DNA from: an uncultured Oscillospiraceae bacterium
GTDB taxonomy: Bacteria > Bacillota > Clostridia > Oscillospirales > Oscillospiraceae
Direction: 5' to 3'
Assembly: GCA_934661735.1 (NCBI GenBank)
Contig: CAKUJN010000056.1
Location: 1 to 13,483 of the forward strand
Length of the DNA: 13,483 nt
Part shown: one piece after another, positions 1 to 8,700 of the stretch
Numbering within the stretch: the stretch's first letter is position 1
Layout of the letters: each line of letters starts with the position of its first letter
Made by a program: the position numbers and the translations under genes
Notes under the pieces: model-generated
Databases searched by the model: none
What the model was told of the DNA's origin: nothing
Seen by the model: only the letters and a program-made list of their open reading frames with translations

Positions 1-247
1 TCGTCTTACCGGACGATTCCGGTCCGTAGATCTCAATGATGCGGCCCTTCGGCACGCCGCCGATGCCCAGCGCGGCGTCCAGCGCCAGCGAACCGGTCGG
101 AATGGCGTCCACGTTCATCTCCGGCTTGTCGCCCAGACGCATGACCGTCCCCTTGCCGAAGTTCTTCTCAATCTGCTGCAGCGCTGTTTCCAGCGCCTTC
201 TTCTTGTCGTTGTTCAGCGAATCCGGTGTACCCTTTTTCTTTTCCAT
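1..247 (-). CDS. recA: RecA recombinase, N-terminal part (runs off the left edge)
   Basis: RecA forms the ATP-dependent filament on single-stranded DNA that drives homologous recombination and triggers LexA self-cleavage. Only the first 82 codons are in the window. They contain the N-terminal oligomerisation helix ([16 protein letters not shown], about residues 18-33), the conserved MRLGD and [18 protein letters not shown] segments, and the complete Walker A loop GPESSGKT at 75-82, where the window ends. The ATG at 245-247 is preceded by AGAAGGAG, well spaced for a ribosome binding site. The gene lies 83 nt after prmC but has its own promoter with a LexA-like box, so it is probably transcribed separately as well as by any read-through. 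The family is certain; the rest of the gene (about 260-270 residues normally remain) cannot be checked here. Confidence 0.98.
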   Translation of the reverse strand, partial: MEKKKGTPDSLNNDKKKALETALQQIEKNFGKGTVMRLGDKPEMNVDAIPTGSLALDAALGIGGVPKGRIIEIYGPESSGKT

Positions 248-278
248 GCTGTGCGCTCCTTCTGATTGTTATACAGAT

Positions 279-307
279 ATGGTATCACAGTTCTGCCTAA
301 AAATCAA
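279..307 (-). promoter_or_regulatory. Probable recA promoter (extended -10)
   Basis: On the minus strand, TTGATT (302-307) is separated by exactly 17 bp from TACCAT (279-284), and the -10 is preceded by TGA, giving an extended -10 (TGnTACCAT). Each hexamer matches the sigma-A consensus at 4 of 6 positions. Transcription would start near 272, giving a leader of about 25 nt to the recA ATG. No hairpin terminator is visible between the prmC stop and this site. Confidence 0.65.
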
Positions 308-318
308 ACGTTTGTTTG
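305..318. promoter_or_regulatory. Probable LexA (SOS/Cheo) box at recA
   Basis: The minus strand reads CAAACAAACGTTTG. This is two inverted CAAAC half-sites separated by four bases, and it matches the Gram-positive LexA consensus CGAACRNRYGTTYC at all informative positions except two (A for G at position 2, G for C at 14). The inner ACNNNNGT core and the purine/pyrimidine positions fit. It overlaps the -35 hexamer of the recA promoter, where bound LexA would block RNA polymerase. SOS control of recA is the norm in Firmicutes, which makes this a likely true site. Binding itself is inferred. Confidence 0.68.
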
Positions 319-330
319 TAATTCGAAAAA

Positions 331-1203
331 TTATTCCACGCCTTCCGGCCGCCTGGCGATAACCGCGCGAACGATCCCGCCGCCGTCACGCGCAAAGCGC
401 AGCTCACGATATCCCGCCTGCCGCAGAAGTCCGCCGACAGCCTCTGCCTGCTTCCATCCGAATTCCAGACACAAAAACCCGTCCGGCCGGATAGCCAGCG
501 TAAAATTGCGGATGATCGCGCGGTAAAAATCGAGCCCGTCCTCACCGCCGTACAGCGCGAGCTTCGGCTCATAGTCCCGCACGGACGAGTCCAGCTCCCG
601 CATCTCCTGCGCCGTGACATACGGCGGATTGGATACGATCAGATCGAACTTCCCCCAGAACGCCGGCGCTGGCTGCGTCACGTCCCCGCGGTATGCCGAC
701 ACACGGATACCGTTTTTCTGAAGCGCCATATTCTGCCGTGCCACGGCAAGGGCCTTTTCCGACACATCCGTCAGCGTCACGCGGGCCGTTGGCACCTGCT
801 TCGCAATCGCAAGGCCGATGCAGCCGGAGCCGGTGCACAGGTCCAGAACCCGCTGCGGCGGCGCCATACGGCGCAGCGCCTCGATTGCAAGGTCGGTCAC
901 GGCCATGGTGTCGTCGCGCGGAATCAATACGTCCGGCGTGACGGTAAGCTCCATTCCGTAAAAGCTCCATCTGCCCAGTATGTACGCCAGCGGCTCGCCG
1001 CGCACAAGCCGCGCCGTGTAGACGTGCATGGCCTCGGCCGTGTGCTCGTCCGCAATCAGATTCGGGTCCGCCAGAAGCGCCGCCGCCGCCCTTCCGGAGG
1101 CAAACGCCAGCAGCTCGCGCGCAAGAAACGACGCGTTATCTCCCTCACTTTTCAGCAGCGTGCTCCGCGCCTCGCGGTACAGTTCTCCGTAGGAGCTTAC
1201 CAT
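331..1203 (-). CDS. prmC: PrmC/HemK, release-factor glutamine methyltransferase
   Basis: PrmC uses S-adenosylmethionine to N5-methylate the glutamine of the GGQ motif in peptide release factors RF1 and RF2, which raises termination efficiency in the cytoplasm. The 290 residues match the usual length. An N-terminal helical release-factor-binding region (about 1-85, including GEPLAYILGRWSFYG at 69-83) is followed by a Rossmann methyltransferase fold. SAM motif I is LDLCTGSGCIGLAIA (120-134) and the signature NPPY is at 192-195. The substrate-binding loop, often IPRPETE or IPRPDTE, reads IPRDDTM here (94-100). The ATG overlaps the end of yqhQ by 7 nt (ATGGTAA), and AGGAAGG lies upstream inside yqhQ, so translation is probably coupled. 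It is the last gene of the lipoprotein/two-component operon. Family assignment is very secure. Confidence 0.96.
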   Translation of the reverse strand: MVSSYGELYREARSTLLKSEGDNASFLARELLAFASGRAAAALLADPNLIADEHTAEAMHVYTARLVRGEPLAYILGRWSFYGMELTVTPDVLIPRDDTMAVTDLAIEALRRMAPPQRVLDLCTGSGCIGLAIAKQVPTARVTLTDVSEKALAVARQNMALQKNGIRVSAYRGDVTQPAPAFWGKFDLIVSNPPYVTAQEMRELDSSVRDYEPKLALYGGEDGLDFYRAIIRNFTLAIRPDGFLCLEFGWKQAEAVGGLLRQAGYRELRFARDGGGIVRAVIARRPEGVE

Positions 1204-2156
1204 TTATCCGCGCCTTCCTGCTCGGGAATAACCAGCTTCAGCGCCTCGATGGCGACCTCAATCATGCTGTCGTCCGGCTCGTTTGTCGTAAATGTCTGGA
1301 ACCACATCCCGGGTGCGGAAAGCGCGCGTGTCAGCGCGTTGTCGTGCGCGCCGACCATGCGGTTGAATTCATAGCTGACCGCGACAATCAGCGGCAGCAT
1401 GGCGATGCGCGTCAGCATCCGCAGCAGCACGTTGTCAATCGGCCAGATGGCGCTGAACACTGCCGAAATCAGAATGGAGATAATCACAACCACAAACAGA
1501 AAGCTTGTGCCGCAGCGCGGATGAAAGCGCGTCTGTCTGCGCACATTCTCAACCGTCAGCGGGAGCCGAGCCTCATAGCAGCGGATGGACTTATGCTCCG
1601 CGCCGTGATAGGAAAACACACGCTTCATGTCCTTTGTTTTCGACACCAGAATCATGTAGCCCATGAAAATGGCCACGCGGAAGATCCCCTCCACAACGCA
1701 GCGCCCGACAGGGCTGTAGACGATTTTGTCAAACAGGCTTCCGATAAACGTGGGCAGCAGGAAGAACAGCGCCACGGAAAACAGCACGCCCAGAAATACC
1801 GAGAATGAGACGACGGCCTTTTCCATCTTCTCCGAGCCGAGCTTCTCCTCCAGCCATTTGTCCAGCTTTGACGGCTCCTCCTCCATCTCGGGGAAAAAGT
1901 CCGCCGAATACATCAGCGCCTTGACGCCGTTGACCATCGACGAGCCGAAGCCGACCACGCCGCGGATCAGCGGCCATTTCGCAATGCCGGTTTTCTTCCT
2001 GATCGGCTCTGTCTTTGTGACGATGCCCTCCGGCCCGCGCACAACAATCGCGCGCTTGTCCGGTCCCTGCATCAGAATGCCCTCAATCAGCGCCTGCCCG
2101 CCGATCATGGTCTTGAATTTTTCCTGACTGACCGGCTGATTTACTTGCTTTGCCAT
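1197..2156 (-). CDS. yqhQ: DUF1385 membrane protein, YqhQ family
   Basis: This is a 319-residue DUF1385 protein like Bacillus subtilis YqhQ; I know of no settled biochemical function for the family. Visible hallmarks are the N-terminal GGQALIEGILMQGP (19-32), the RGVVGFGSSMVNG segment (65-77), HGAEHKSIRCYE (184-195) and FHPRCGTSF (211-219). The conserved His, Glu and Cys residues look like a metal or catalytic site, which is inference. Four hydrophobic stretches at about 117-139, 155-171, 218-238 and 246-263 suggest an integral membrane protein with the conserved motifs between the membrane segments. The ATG is preceded by a modest AGAGG that overlaps the end of the kinase gene 12 nt upstream. 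Pairing with prmC is common in Firmicutes. Here the pair sits behind a two-component system and is probably co-transcribed with it. Confidence 0.93.
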   Translation of the reverse strand: MAKQVNQPVSQEKFKTMIGGQALIEGILMQGPDKRAIVVRGPEGIVTKTEPIRKKTGIAKWPLIRGVVGFGSSMVNGVKALMYSADFFPEMEEEPSKLDKWLEEKLGSEKMEKAVVSFSVFLGVLFSVALFFLLPTFIGSLFDKIVYSPVGRCVVEGIFRVAIFMGYMILVSKTKDMKRVFSYHGAEHKSIRCYEARLPLTVENVRRQTRFHPRCGTSFLFVVVIISILISAVFSAIWPIDNVLLRMLTRIAMLPLIVAVSYEFNRMVGAHDNALTRALSAPGMWFQTFTTNEPDDSMIEVAIEALKLVIPEQEGADKW

Positions 2157-2168
2157 AGTAAAATGCCT

Positions 2169-3590
2169 CTATTCTTCCCCCGCGGGGATGGAAATGGTAA
2201 CAAGAGTGCCGCCGCCCTCCGCGTTTTCCAGCGTCAGCGTGCCGCCGTGCATCGAGACAATTTCCTCGCATACGGCAAGGCCGATTCCGCTTCCGCGGGC
2301 CTTGGAGCTGCCCTTGTAAAATTTCATCTTCACATGCGGAAGCTCGTCCTCCGGAATGCCCGGGCCATAGTCCCGAATGCGGACGACGACGCTTCCGTTT
2401 TCATAATCCAGCGAAGCGTCGATGCGCTTGCCGTCGCCGCCGTGCTTGGCGGCGTTGTCCAGAATGTTCAGAAATACCTGCCGCATGCGCGCCACGTCGC
2501 ACGGAATCTCCGGCACCGGCTCGTCCGACGGCGTGTAGTTCAGCGTAATGCCCTCCTGCTTCAGCCGGCTTCCGTACATGAAAACCGTATCCTCAAACTC
2601 GGCCAGCAGGTCGGATTTTTCCACATTCAGCGTAAAGCGGCCGTTCTGCATCCGCGTGAATTCCAGCAGCTCCTCAACCATACCGGTCAGCCGCCGCGCC
2701 TCGCGCAGGATGATGTGCATGCCGCGCCGCGTTTCATTATCCAGATTGTCCGCGTGCAGAAGCGTTTCGCTCCATCCGGAGATGGCCGTCAGCGGTGTGC
2801 GAAGCTCATGCGAGACGGAGGAAATGAACTCGGACTGCGTTTTCTCCGACTGACTGATCTGCATGGACATTTCGTTGATCGTATCCGCCAGCTCGCCGAT
2901 TTCGTCGTCATACTGCTTCGGAATCTGCACGCCGTAGGAGCCTGCGGCGATGCGCTTGGCCGTGGCGGTGATCTGCGAAACCGGCTCCAGAATCGAGCGG
3001 ATGAAAAAGCTGCTCATAAACAGCATGAACGCGATGAAAATCAGACCCGCCGCCACTGCGACGGCCGCAATCATCAGAACCTGCCGGTCAACGGCGCGCA
3101 GGCTGGTCACATAGCGCAGGACGCCGATGACCTCGCCGTTGGAATAGATCATGGGGCTGGAAACCGCCATGATGCGCTCCCCTGTCCGCGGGTTTTTCCC
3201 GTGAAACGAGGCGGGCTTCTGCGTCGTAAGCGCCTCGCGCACGTCGTCGGTCTTTGGCGGCTTGCCGGCCCATTGACCGTAGGACGACGCAACCATATCG
3301 CCGCCCGCGCTGATGAATTGCAGCTCAAGCCGGTCCTTGTCCTCAAACGTCTGCGCGAATTTGATGCAGGACTGATAGTATTCGTTGTAGCTCTGGTTGA
3401 TGTACGTCCCGAAAAAGTCGGTCGTGGTCCGCGCCTTGGCCTCCAGACCCGAGCGCATGTTGGAATAGTAATATGCCGCCATGGACGCGGTGACGGTCGC
3501 CACGCACAGCAGCACCAGCACGATCATGATGCTGACGTTGTTGATCAGCCAGCGCTTTTCAATGCCGGTGATCTTTTTGATTTTCAGCAA
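2169..3590 (-). CDS. Membrane sensor histidine kinase, HAMP type
   Basis: This is a sensor kinase that would autophosphorylate and pass phosphate to the response regulator encoded just upstream. Layout: short cytoplasmic N-terminus; TM1 at about 16-40; an extracytoplasmic sensor of about 130 residues (41-170) that looks like a single Cache/PDC domain (LELQFISAGGDMVASSYG, then PMIYSNGEVIGVLRYVTSLR); TM2 at about 171-197; HAMP at about 198-250; HisKA with SHELRTPL and phospho-acceptor His261; HATPase with N box NILDNAAKHG (375-384), G1 DYGPGIP (407-413) and G2 GSGIGLA (433-439). There is no PAS domain between HAMP and HisKA. The start is TTG at 3588-3590, placed about 7 nt after GAGAGGTG. No usable ATG exists before TM1, and the start retains the whole first membrane segment. 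The gap to the regulator gene is 28 nt. The ligand is unknown; the class is secure. Confidence 0.95.
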   Translation of the reverse strand: MLKIKKITGIEKRWLINNVSIMIVLVLLCVATVTASMAAYYYSNMRSGLEAKARTTTDFFGTYINQSYNEYYQSCIKFAQTFEDKDRLELQFISAGGDMVASSYGQWAGKPPKTDDVREALTTQKPASFHGKNPRTGERIMAVSSPMIYSNGEVIGVLRYVTSLRAVDRQVLMIAAVAVAAGLIFIAFMLFMSSFFIRSILEPVSQITATAKRIAAGSYGVQIPKQYDDEIGELADTINEMSMQISQSEKTQSEFISSVSHELRTPLTAISGWSETLLHADNLDNETRRGMHIILREARRLTGMVEELLEFTRMQNGRFTLNVEKSDLLAEFEDTVFMYGSRLKQEGITLNYTPSDEPVPEIPCDVARMRQVFLNILDNAAKHGGDGKRIDASLDYENGSVVVRIRDYGPGIPEDELPHVKMKFYKGSSKARGSGIGLAVCEEIVSMHGGTLTLENAEGGGTLVTISIPAGEE

Positions 3591-3618
3591 ACGCTGTCAC
3601 CTCTCCCGCGCTGGCGGC

Positions 3619-4305
3619 CTATGCGCCCCATTTATAGCCGAAGCCCCAGACCGTTGTGATATAGGTGGGGTTTGCCGTGTCGTCCTCGATTTTGATGCGC
3701 AGCCGCCGGATGTTGACGTCCACGATTTTCAGCTCGCCGTCATAATCGCGGCCCCAGACTGTTGTCAGAATATCCTCGCGAGAAAGCGCGCGGCCAGGAT
3801 TCTGCATGAACAGCTTCATGATCGCATACTCGACTTGCGTCAGCTTGATGCGTTTATCCTCCTTGTCCAGCGTCCGGTTGCGCGTATTGAGCGTAAACGG
3901 CCCCAGACGAATCTCCACCGCGTCCGCGGCGGGGTCGCTGCCGATGCGGCGGTACAGCGCATCAATACGGGCGGTCAGCTCTGCGGGGCTGAACGGCTTG
4001 GTCATATAGTCGTCCGCACCGGTCATCAGGCCCGTGATCTTGTCCATTTCCTGACTTCTCGCCGTCAGCATGATAATGCCGATTTTCTTGTCCGTCGCGC
4101 GGATGTTCCGGCAGACCTCAAAGCCGTCGATATCCGGAAGCATGATATCCAGAATCGCAACGCCGATATCCGGATTTTCCTTCAGGCGCTCGAGCGCCTC
4201 GCCGCCGGTTCCGGCCTCGATGACCTCATATCCGGCGCGCTTGAGATTGATGACGACGAAGCTGCGTATGCTGACCTCGTCCTCCAGAATCAATACCTTT
4301 TTCAT
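3619..4305 (-). CDS. OmpR/PhoB-family response regulator
   Basis: This is a 228-residue cytoplasmic transcription factor, the partner of the adjacent kinase. The receiver domain (1-118) shows the acidic pocket E8-D9, phospho-acceptor Asp53 (AILDIMLPDIDG), switch residue Thr81 and conserved Lys103 (MTKPF). After a linker of about 15 residues comes a winged-helix DNA-binding domain (about 132-226) with LTQVEYAIMKLFMQNPG, the RALSREDILTTVWG recognition region, VDVNIRRLRIKIE and the typical end TTVWGFGYKW. The length is typical. ATG at 4303-4305 follows GAGGGGAG, which overlaps the end of the lipoprotein gene 9 nt upstream, so all three are almost certainly one transcript. Target genes cannot be read from the sequence; the operon's own promoter is an obvious candidate but has no clear direct repeat that I can see. 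Confidence 0.96.
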   Translation of the reverse strand: MKKVLILEDEVSIRSFVVINLKRAGYEVIEAGTGGEALERLKENPDIGVAILDIMLPDIDGFEVCRNIRATDKKIGIIMLTARSQEMDKITGLMTGADDYMTKPFSPAELTARIDALYRRIGSDPAADAVEIRLGPFTLNTRNRTLDKEDKRIKLTQVEYAIMKLFMQNPGRALSREDILTTVWGRDYDGELKIVDVNIRRLRIKIEDDTANPTYITTVWGFGYKWGA

Positions 4306-4314
4306 TGGCTCCCC

Positions 4315-5655
4315 TCACCTTTCGCCTGAATTCCAGTCGATATGAATAAAGTTGAACAGCTGCCGCAGCCGATCCTGATTCAGCTGCCGCGCAAGCGTGC
4401 TGCTCCCCAGCAGCGCCGCATAGGTCACGTCGCCCTTTTCCGCCAGCACCATCCGTCCGTCCGATGCGGCGGTCTGATTCCGGTCCTCACCGGAAAAGGC
4501 GTAAATAGTCACAATCGGCTCGGCCGTCCGCGTTCCGTCGTCCCACTGGGAAAAGACATAGCCGCGCACACCGGAGACCTCGTCGCTCCGGCTGATGGTC
4601 AGCCGTCCGTCCCATTCCTCCGGCAGCTGCAAAAACCATCCGCCCGAGAAGCAGTGCCATGTCGTCATTTTCAGTGTCCGCGCACCGCTCAGCGACAGAT
4701 TGTACCACCGGATGGCAGAATAGCTTTCGCCGCCCTCGCCCGCATCCGGAAGCGTCTCCAGCTGCGGAAGCTCAATCAGTCCGTCGCCGTCGATGTCGCC
4801 GGCGTAGACAAAATAATTCCGGACCGTCTGCACGCTCAGCCCTGTACCGGAGGCCGTCACATTCTGAAACGTCCCGTCACGGAATGCGAAAACGTCGGTT
4901 ACAATGCTGTCCGCGTCATAGATGCTTGCCACAAACGCCGCCGGTACGCCGGAGCTGAGATAGCCGGTGATGATGCGCTTGATGCATTCAACGCCTGCGG
5001 ACATGGATGCCTCGGGGTCGCGCTCCAGCTGGCCGTCGCGGCTGCGGTACAGCTCCGCCACGCCCGCGCGCTCATCCGCGTCAAAGCGAAGCAGGAAAAT
5101 ATCGCGGTTTCCGTCGCCGTCCAGATCGACCAGCGTATACTCGGAATAATTCGCGCTCATAATCTCAACCACGCGCCCGTCACGCACGGCATAGGCGCTC
5201 ATGGCCTGCAGGACCTGATTGCTGAGCTTGCGCCCGATGATCAGCTCCATGCCGTCCTGCCCGTCCAGCTGCGCGTATTCCACGCTTGCAAATGCGGTGC
5301 CGCTGCCCTCAATCACGGCGATATTGACATACCGTCCGTCGATTTTATCGAAGATATAGGCGCAGAGCGGCCGCTCGCCCGTGGTCCGGAGATAGGCGAT
5401 CGCCTCGTCGTCTCCGTCGCCGTCCAGATCGGCCAGCTGCACCGACTGCTGATTTGCGCCGGAAACCGGCGCGCTGTATGAAACCGCGCCGGACTCGAAC
5501 ACCTCGTCGATGGCGCTTTGCAGGTCGTAATAATCATCCGAATGCGTTGGAAGCGTGTACAGCTCGTCCACCGTCTTGACAAAGCAGCCGGTCAGCAGAA
5601 AAACGCACGCGCCGAGCCATAGCAGGCACAGCAGCAGCTTCTGATGCGATTTCAA
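4315..5655 (-). CDS. Secreted lipoprotein with Asp-rich (VCBS/FG-GAP-like) loops
   Basis: This is a 446-residue predicted lipoprotein of unknown function. The N-terminus has positive residues (MKSHQK), a hydrophobic core at 7-20 and a lipobox LLTGC with the lipidated cysteine at 24, so the mature protein should sit on the outer face of the membrane. Three Asp-rich loops recur: DLDGDGDDE (76-84), DLDGDGNRD (177-185) and DIDGDGLIE (287-295), with a weaker QLDGQDGME (129-137). Each follows a short beta-like strand, which resembles calcium-binding VCBS/FG-GAP beta-propeller blades. The C-terminal part (about 315-446) lacks them. The start is TTG at 5653-5655 behind AAAGGGG; it is needed to include the signal peptide, and the next in-frame Met is far downstream. 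It heads the operon with the response regulator and kinase, so a sensory or accessory role for that system is plausible but unproven. Confidence 0.85.
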   Translation of the reverse strand: MKSHQKLLLCLLWLGACVFLLTGCFVKTVDELYTLPTHSDDYYDLQSAIDEVFESGAVSYSAPVSGANQQSVQLADLDGDGDDEAIAYLRTTGERPLCAYIFDKIDGRYVNIAVIEGSGTAFASVEYAQLDGQDGMELIIGRKLSNQVLQAMSAYAVRDGRVVEIMSANYSEYTLVDLDGDGNRDIFLLRFDADERAGVAELYRSRDGQLERDPEASMSAGVECIKRIITGYLSSGVPAAFVASIYDADSIVTDVFAFRDGTFQNVTASGTGLSVQTVRNYFVYAGDIDGDGLIELPQLETLPDAGEGGESYSAIRWYNLSLSGARTLKMTTWHCFSGGWFLQLPEEWDGRLTISRSDEVSGVRGYVFSQWDDGTRTAEPIVTIYAFSGEDRNQTAASDGRMVLAEKGDVTYAALLGSSTLARQLNQDRLRQLFNFIHIDWNSGER

Positions 5656-5688
5656 GCGTCCACGCCCCTTTTTACATTTATCTGAAGT

Positions 5689-5717
5689 ATTATAGCATAG
5701 TCTGTTACGGATGTGTA
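5689..5717 (-). promoter_or_regulatory. Promoter of the lipoprotein/two-component operon
   Basis: On the minus strand a perfect -10 TATAAT (5689-5694) lies 17 bp from TACACA (5712-5717), a 4-of-6 match to TTGACA. The predicted start near 5682 leaves a leader of about 27 nt to the TTG codon. It lies in the 93-nt gap after dnaE, the AT-richest part of the interior of the window. No terminator hairpin for dnaE is visible in this gap, so some read-through from the upstream operon is possible. Confidence 0.78.
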
Positions 5718-5748
5718 GTACTTTTGTTAAACTCGTGCGAAATAAATG

Positions 5749-8700
5749 TCATTTCAGCACCACGTTATTCTCTCCCAGAAGCTCGCGCAGCTCTGCCAGC
5801 ATGATCTCCTGCGGGTCGCACGACCCGCCCAGCCGCACGCCGGTATCGGCGAAATAAATCACCGTGCGGGTCCTGCCTGGGAACATGTGCAGAATCGGCA
5901 CCAGCTTGTGCACGCCCGCCGCCTGCTGCGACGCGGCCTTGAGATAGAGCGTCCGCCTGGCGGGCGGAACGTCCGCGTTCAACGCGGGCGCAACATCGCT
6001 GTCTGCGTACTGCTCCAGCGGCACAACACGGTTGAGGACCATCTGCGGGTCCTTGTCGTCGCGCACGGAGATGCGTCCGTTTGCGATAACCGCCGCATTT
6101 TCATGCAGCGCGCCGCCGTACTGGCCAAGCGTACTGGAAAACACCAGAAGCTCCATCGAGCCGGTGTCGTCCTCCAGCGTGACATAGGCCATCATCGAGT
6201 TGTTCTTCGTCGTTTTCATCCGGACCGTCTGCACGATTCCCGCGATGGAAACGACCTGCTCGTCAAAATACTCGTCCGTGTGGTTTGCAAAGCTCTCCAT
6301 GATCTCGCCGATGGGCGCGATATTCCGTCCGCGCAGAAGCGCGCGGTAGTCGTCCATCGGATGTCCGGACAGATAAAGCCCCGTCGTTTCCTTTTCCATC
6401 GCCATGCGCTCGGCGCGGCTCAGCTCCGGAAGCTCCGGCACCTGCACCGACGGCGTGGCCGCTGCGGCCTCGCCGCCGTCAAAGAAGCCGCCGAACAGAT
6501 CAATCTGCCCCTCCACGTTTCTGCGGCTGTTCGCCGCCACGGTATCCAGCACCGCGTCGTAGATCTGAAGCAGCTGCGAGCGCTTGAGCCCGAAGCAGTC
6601 GCATGCGCCGCACTTGATCAGGTTTTCCACCGCCCGCTTGTTCAGGTCCGTACCGTACATCCGGCGGCAGAAATCCTCCAGATCGGTGAATTTTCCGCCC
6701 GTTTCGCGCTGCTGCATGACCTTCTGGATAAAGCCGCGCCCGATGTTCTTCACTGCCGCCAGTCCAAAGCGGATGCCGCCCTCGACGACAGTAAAATTAT
6801 CGTTCGATTCGTTCAGATCCGGCGGCAGAACGGCGATGCCGATGCTCTTGCACTCGGCAATGTACTCCGAAATCTTCACCGCACTGTCCAGAACCGACGT
6901 CATCAGCGCCGCCATATACTCGCGCGGATAATAGCACTTGAACCATGCTGTCTGATACGCGATAACCGCGTAGCATACCGAGTGCGCCTTGTTGAACGCA
7001 TAGTTCGCGAAGTCGTACATCTCGTTATAGATGCTTTCCGCCACGTCCACGGCAATGCCGTTCGCCTCGCAGCCGGAGATTCCGCGCGCGGGGTCGCCGT
7101 GGATAAACGCGCCGCGCTCCTTTTCGATGTCCTTGACCTTTTTCTTGGACATGGCGCGGCGCACCATGTCCGCCTGCCCCAGCGAATAGCCGCCGAGCTT
7201 GCGGAAAATCTCAATAACCTGCTCCTGATAGAGAATGCAGCCGTAGGTGACAGACAGAATCGGCTCCAGCATCGGGTGCTTGTATTTGACCTGCTGCGGG
7301 TTGTGCTTGCATGCAATCAGCCGCGGGATGGACTCCATCGGGCCTGGGCGGTATGCCGCGACAATGATGGAAAGATCTTCGATTGACTGCGGCTTCAGAC
7401 CGACGCATACGCTGGTCATACCTGCGGATTCCATCTGGAACACGCCGGACGTTCTGCCCTGCGTCAGCATTTCCATCACCTTCGGGTCGTTGTCGGTGAC
7501 GCGTGCCATGGAAAAGTCCGGCTCGCGCAGGCGAATCTGCCGAATGGCGTCGTCAATGACCGTGATGTTGCGCAGACCGAGGAAGTCCATTTTCAGCAGG
7601 CCAAGTTCTTCCAGCGTGGTCATGGTAAACTGTGTGACAATCGTGTCGTCGTTCGTCGCCAGCGGCACATAGTCGTACACCGGCAGACGCGTGATAACCA
7701 CGCCTGCGGCATGGGTGGAGGTGTTGCGCGGCATGCCCTCGATGGCGCGCGCCGTGTCGATGAGATTTTTCACGCGCTCGTCGCCGCTGTACATTTCCTT
7801 CAGCTGCGGCGAAATGCGAAGCGCTTCGTCCAGCGTCATATGCGGCGTGGACGGCACCAGCTTTGCCACCACATCCGTTTCGGCATAGGTAAAGCTCAGC
7901 GCCCGCCCGACGTCGCGGATGGCGCCGCGCGCGGCCATGGTGCCGAACGTGACGATCTGCGCCACATGATCCTCGCCGTATTTCTGCCGGACATAGTCGA
8001 CGACCTCGCCGCGGCGCGTGTCGCCGAAGTCCATATCGATATCGGGCATCGTCACGCGCTCCGGATTCAAAAAGCGTTCAAAGAAAAGCCCGTATTTCAT
8101 CGGATCGATTTCCGTGATGTGCAGCGTATAGGTGACCATCGAGCCTGCGGCGCTTCCACGCCCTGGGCCGACCGGAATCCCCGCGGACTTTGCAAAGCGC
8201 ACAAAGTCCCACACAATCAGGAAATAGTCGGTGAAGCCCATCTTGTCGATCATGTCGATCTCATATTCCAGCTGCTTTCTGTATTCCGGATGCGCCGCGC
8301 CGTAAAGCTCGTCAAAGCCCTGATTGCAGAGCTCCGTCAGATAGGAAAGCGACGTAACCCCCTCTGGGAGCTTGAATTCCGGCAGATGGTACTTTCCAAA
8401 CGTGAATTCCACATTGCACCGCTCGGCAATGCGGACGGTATTGTCGTACGCCTCCTGAAGGTCCGGAAACAGCGCCCGCATCTCCTCCTCGGATTTGACA
8501 TAGTATTCCTCGCTGCCAAAGCGCATCCGGTCGGGGTCGTCCACGGTCTTGCCCATCTGTACGCACATGAGAACATCCTGCATCTTCGCGTCCTCGCGGT
8601 GCAGATAGTGCGCGTCGTTCGTCACAACCATCGGAAGCCCCGTCTCCCGCGCGATGCGCCGCAGGCCGTCGTTGACCTTTCGCTCCTCGGGGAGGCTCTG

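Noticed and set aside
248..330. Second -10-like TATAAC nearer to recA (268-273) as the promoter
   Set aside because: The region 17 bp upstream of it (GCAGAA) does not resemble a -35, whereas the TTGATT/TACCAT pair has both elements, an extended -10 and the LexA-like box.
2145..3659. Long + strand open frame of about 500 codons opposite the histidine kinase
   Set aside because: It is antisense to a fully motif-complete kinase, is rich in His, Arg and Ala as expected from the complement of GC-biased codons, has no recognisable domain and no good ribosome site.
4315..5655. Lipoprotein as a dockerin/cellulosome component because of its DxDxDG loops
   Set aside because: The loops are widely spaced and single, not the paired 22-residue dockerin repeats near a terminus, and no cohesin or carbohydrate-active enzyme is nearby.
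5656..5748. Intrinsic terminator after dnaE
   Set aside because: I looked for a GC-rich hairpin with a T-run in the 93-nt gap and found none; only the promoter for the next operon is supported.
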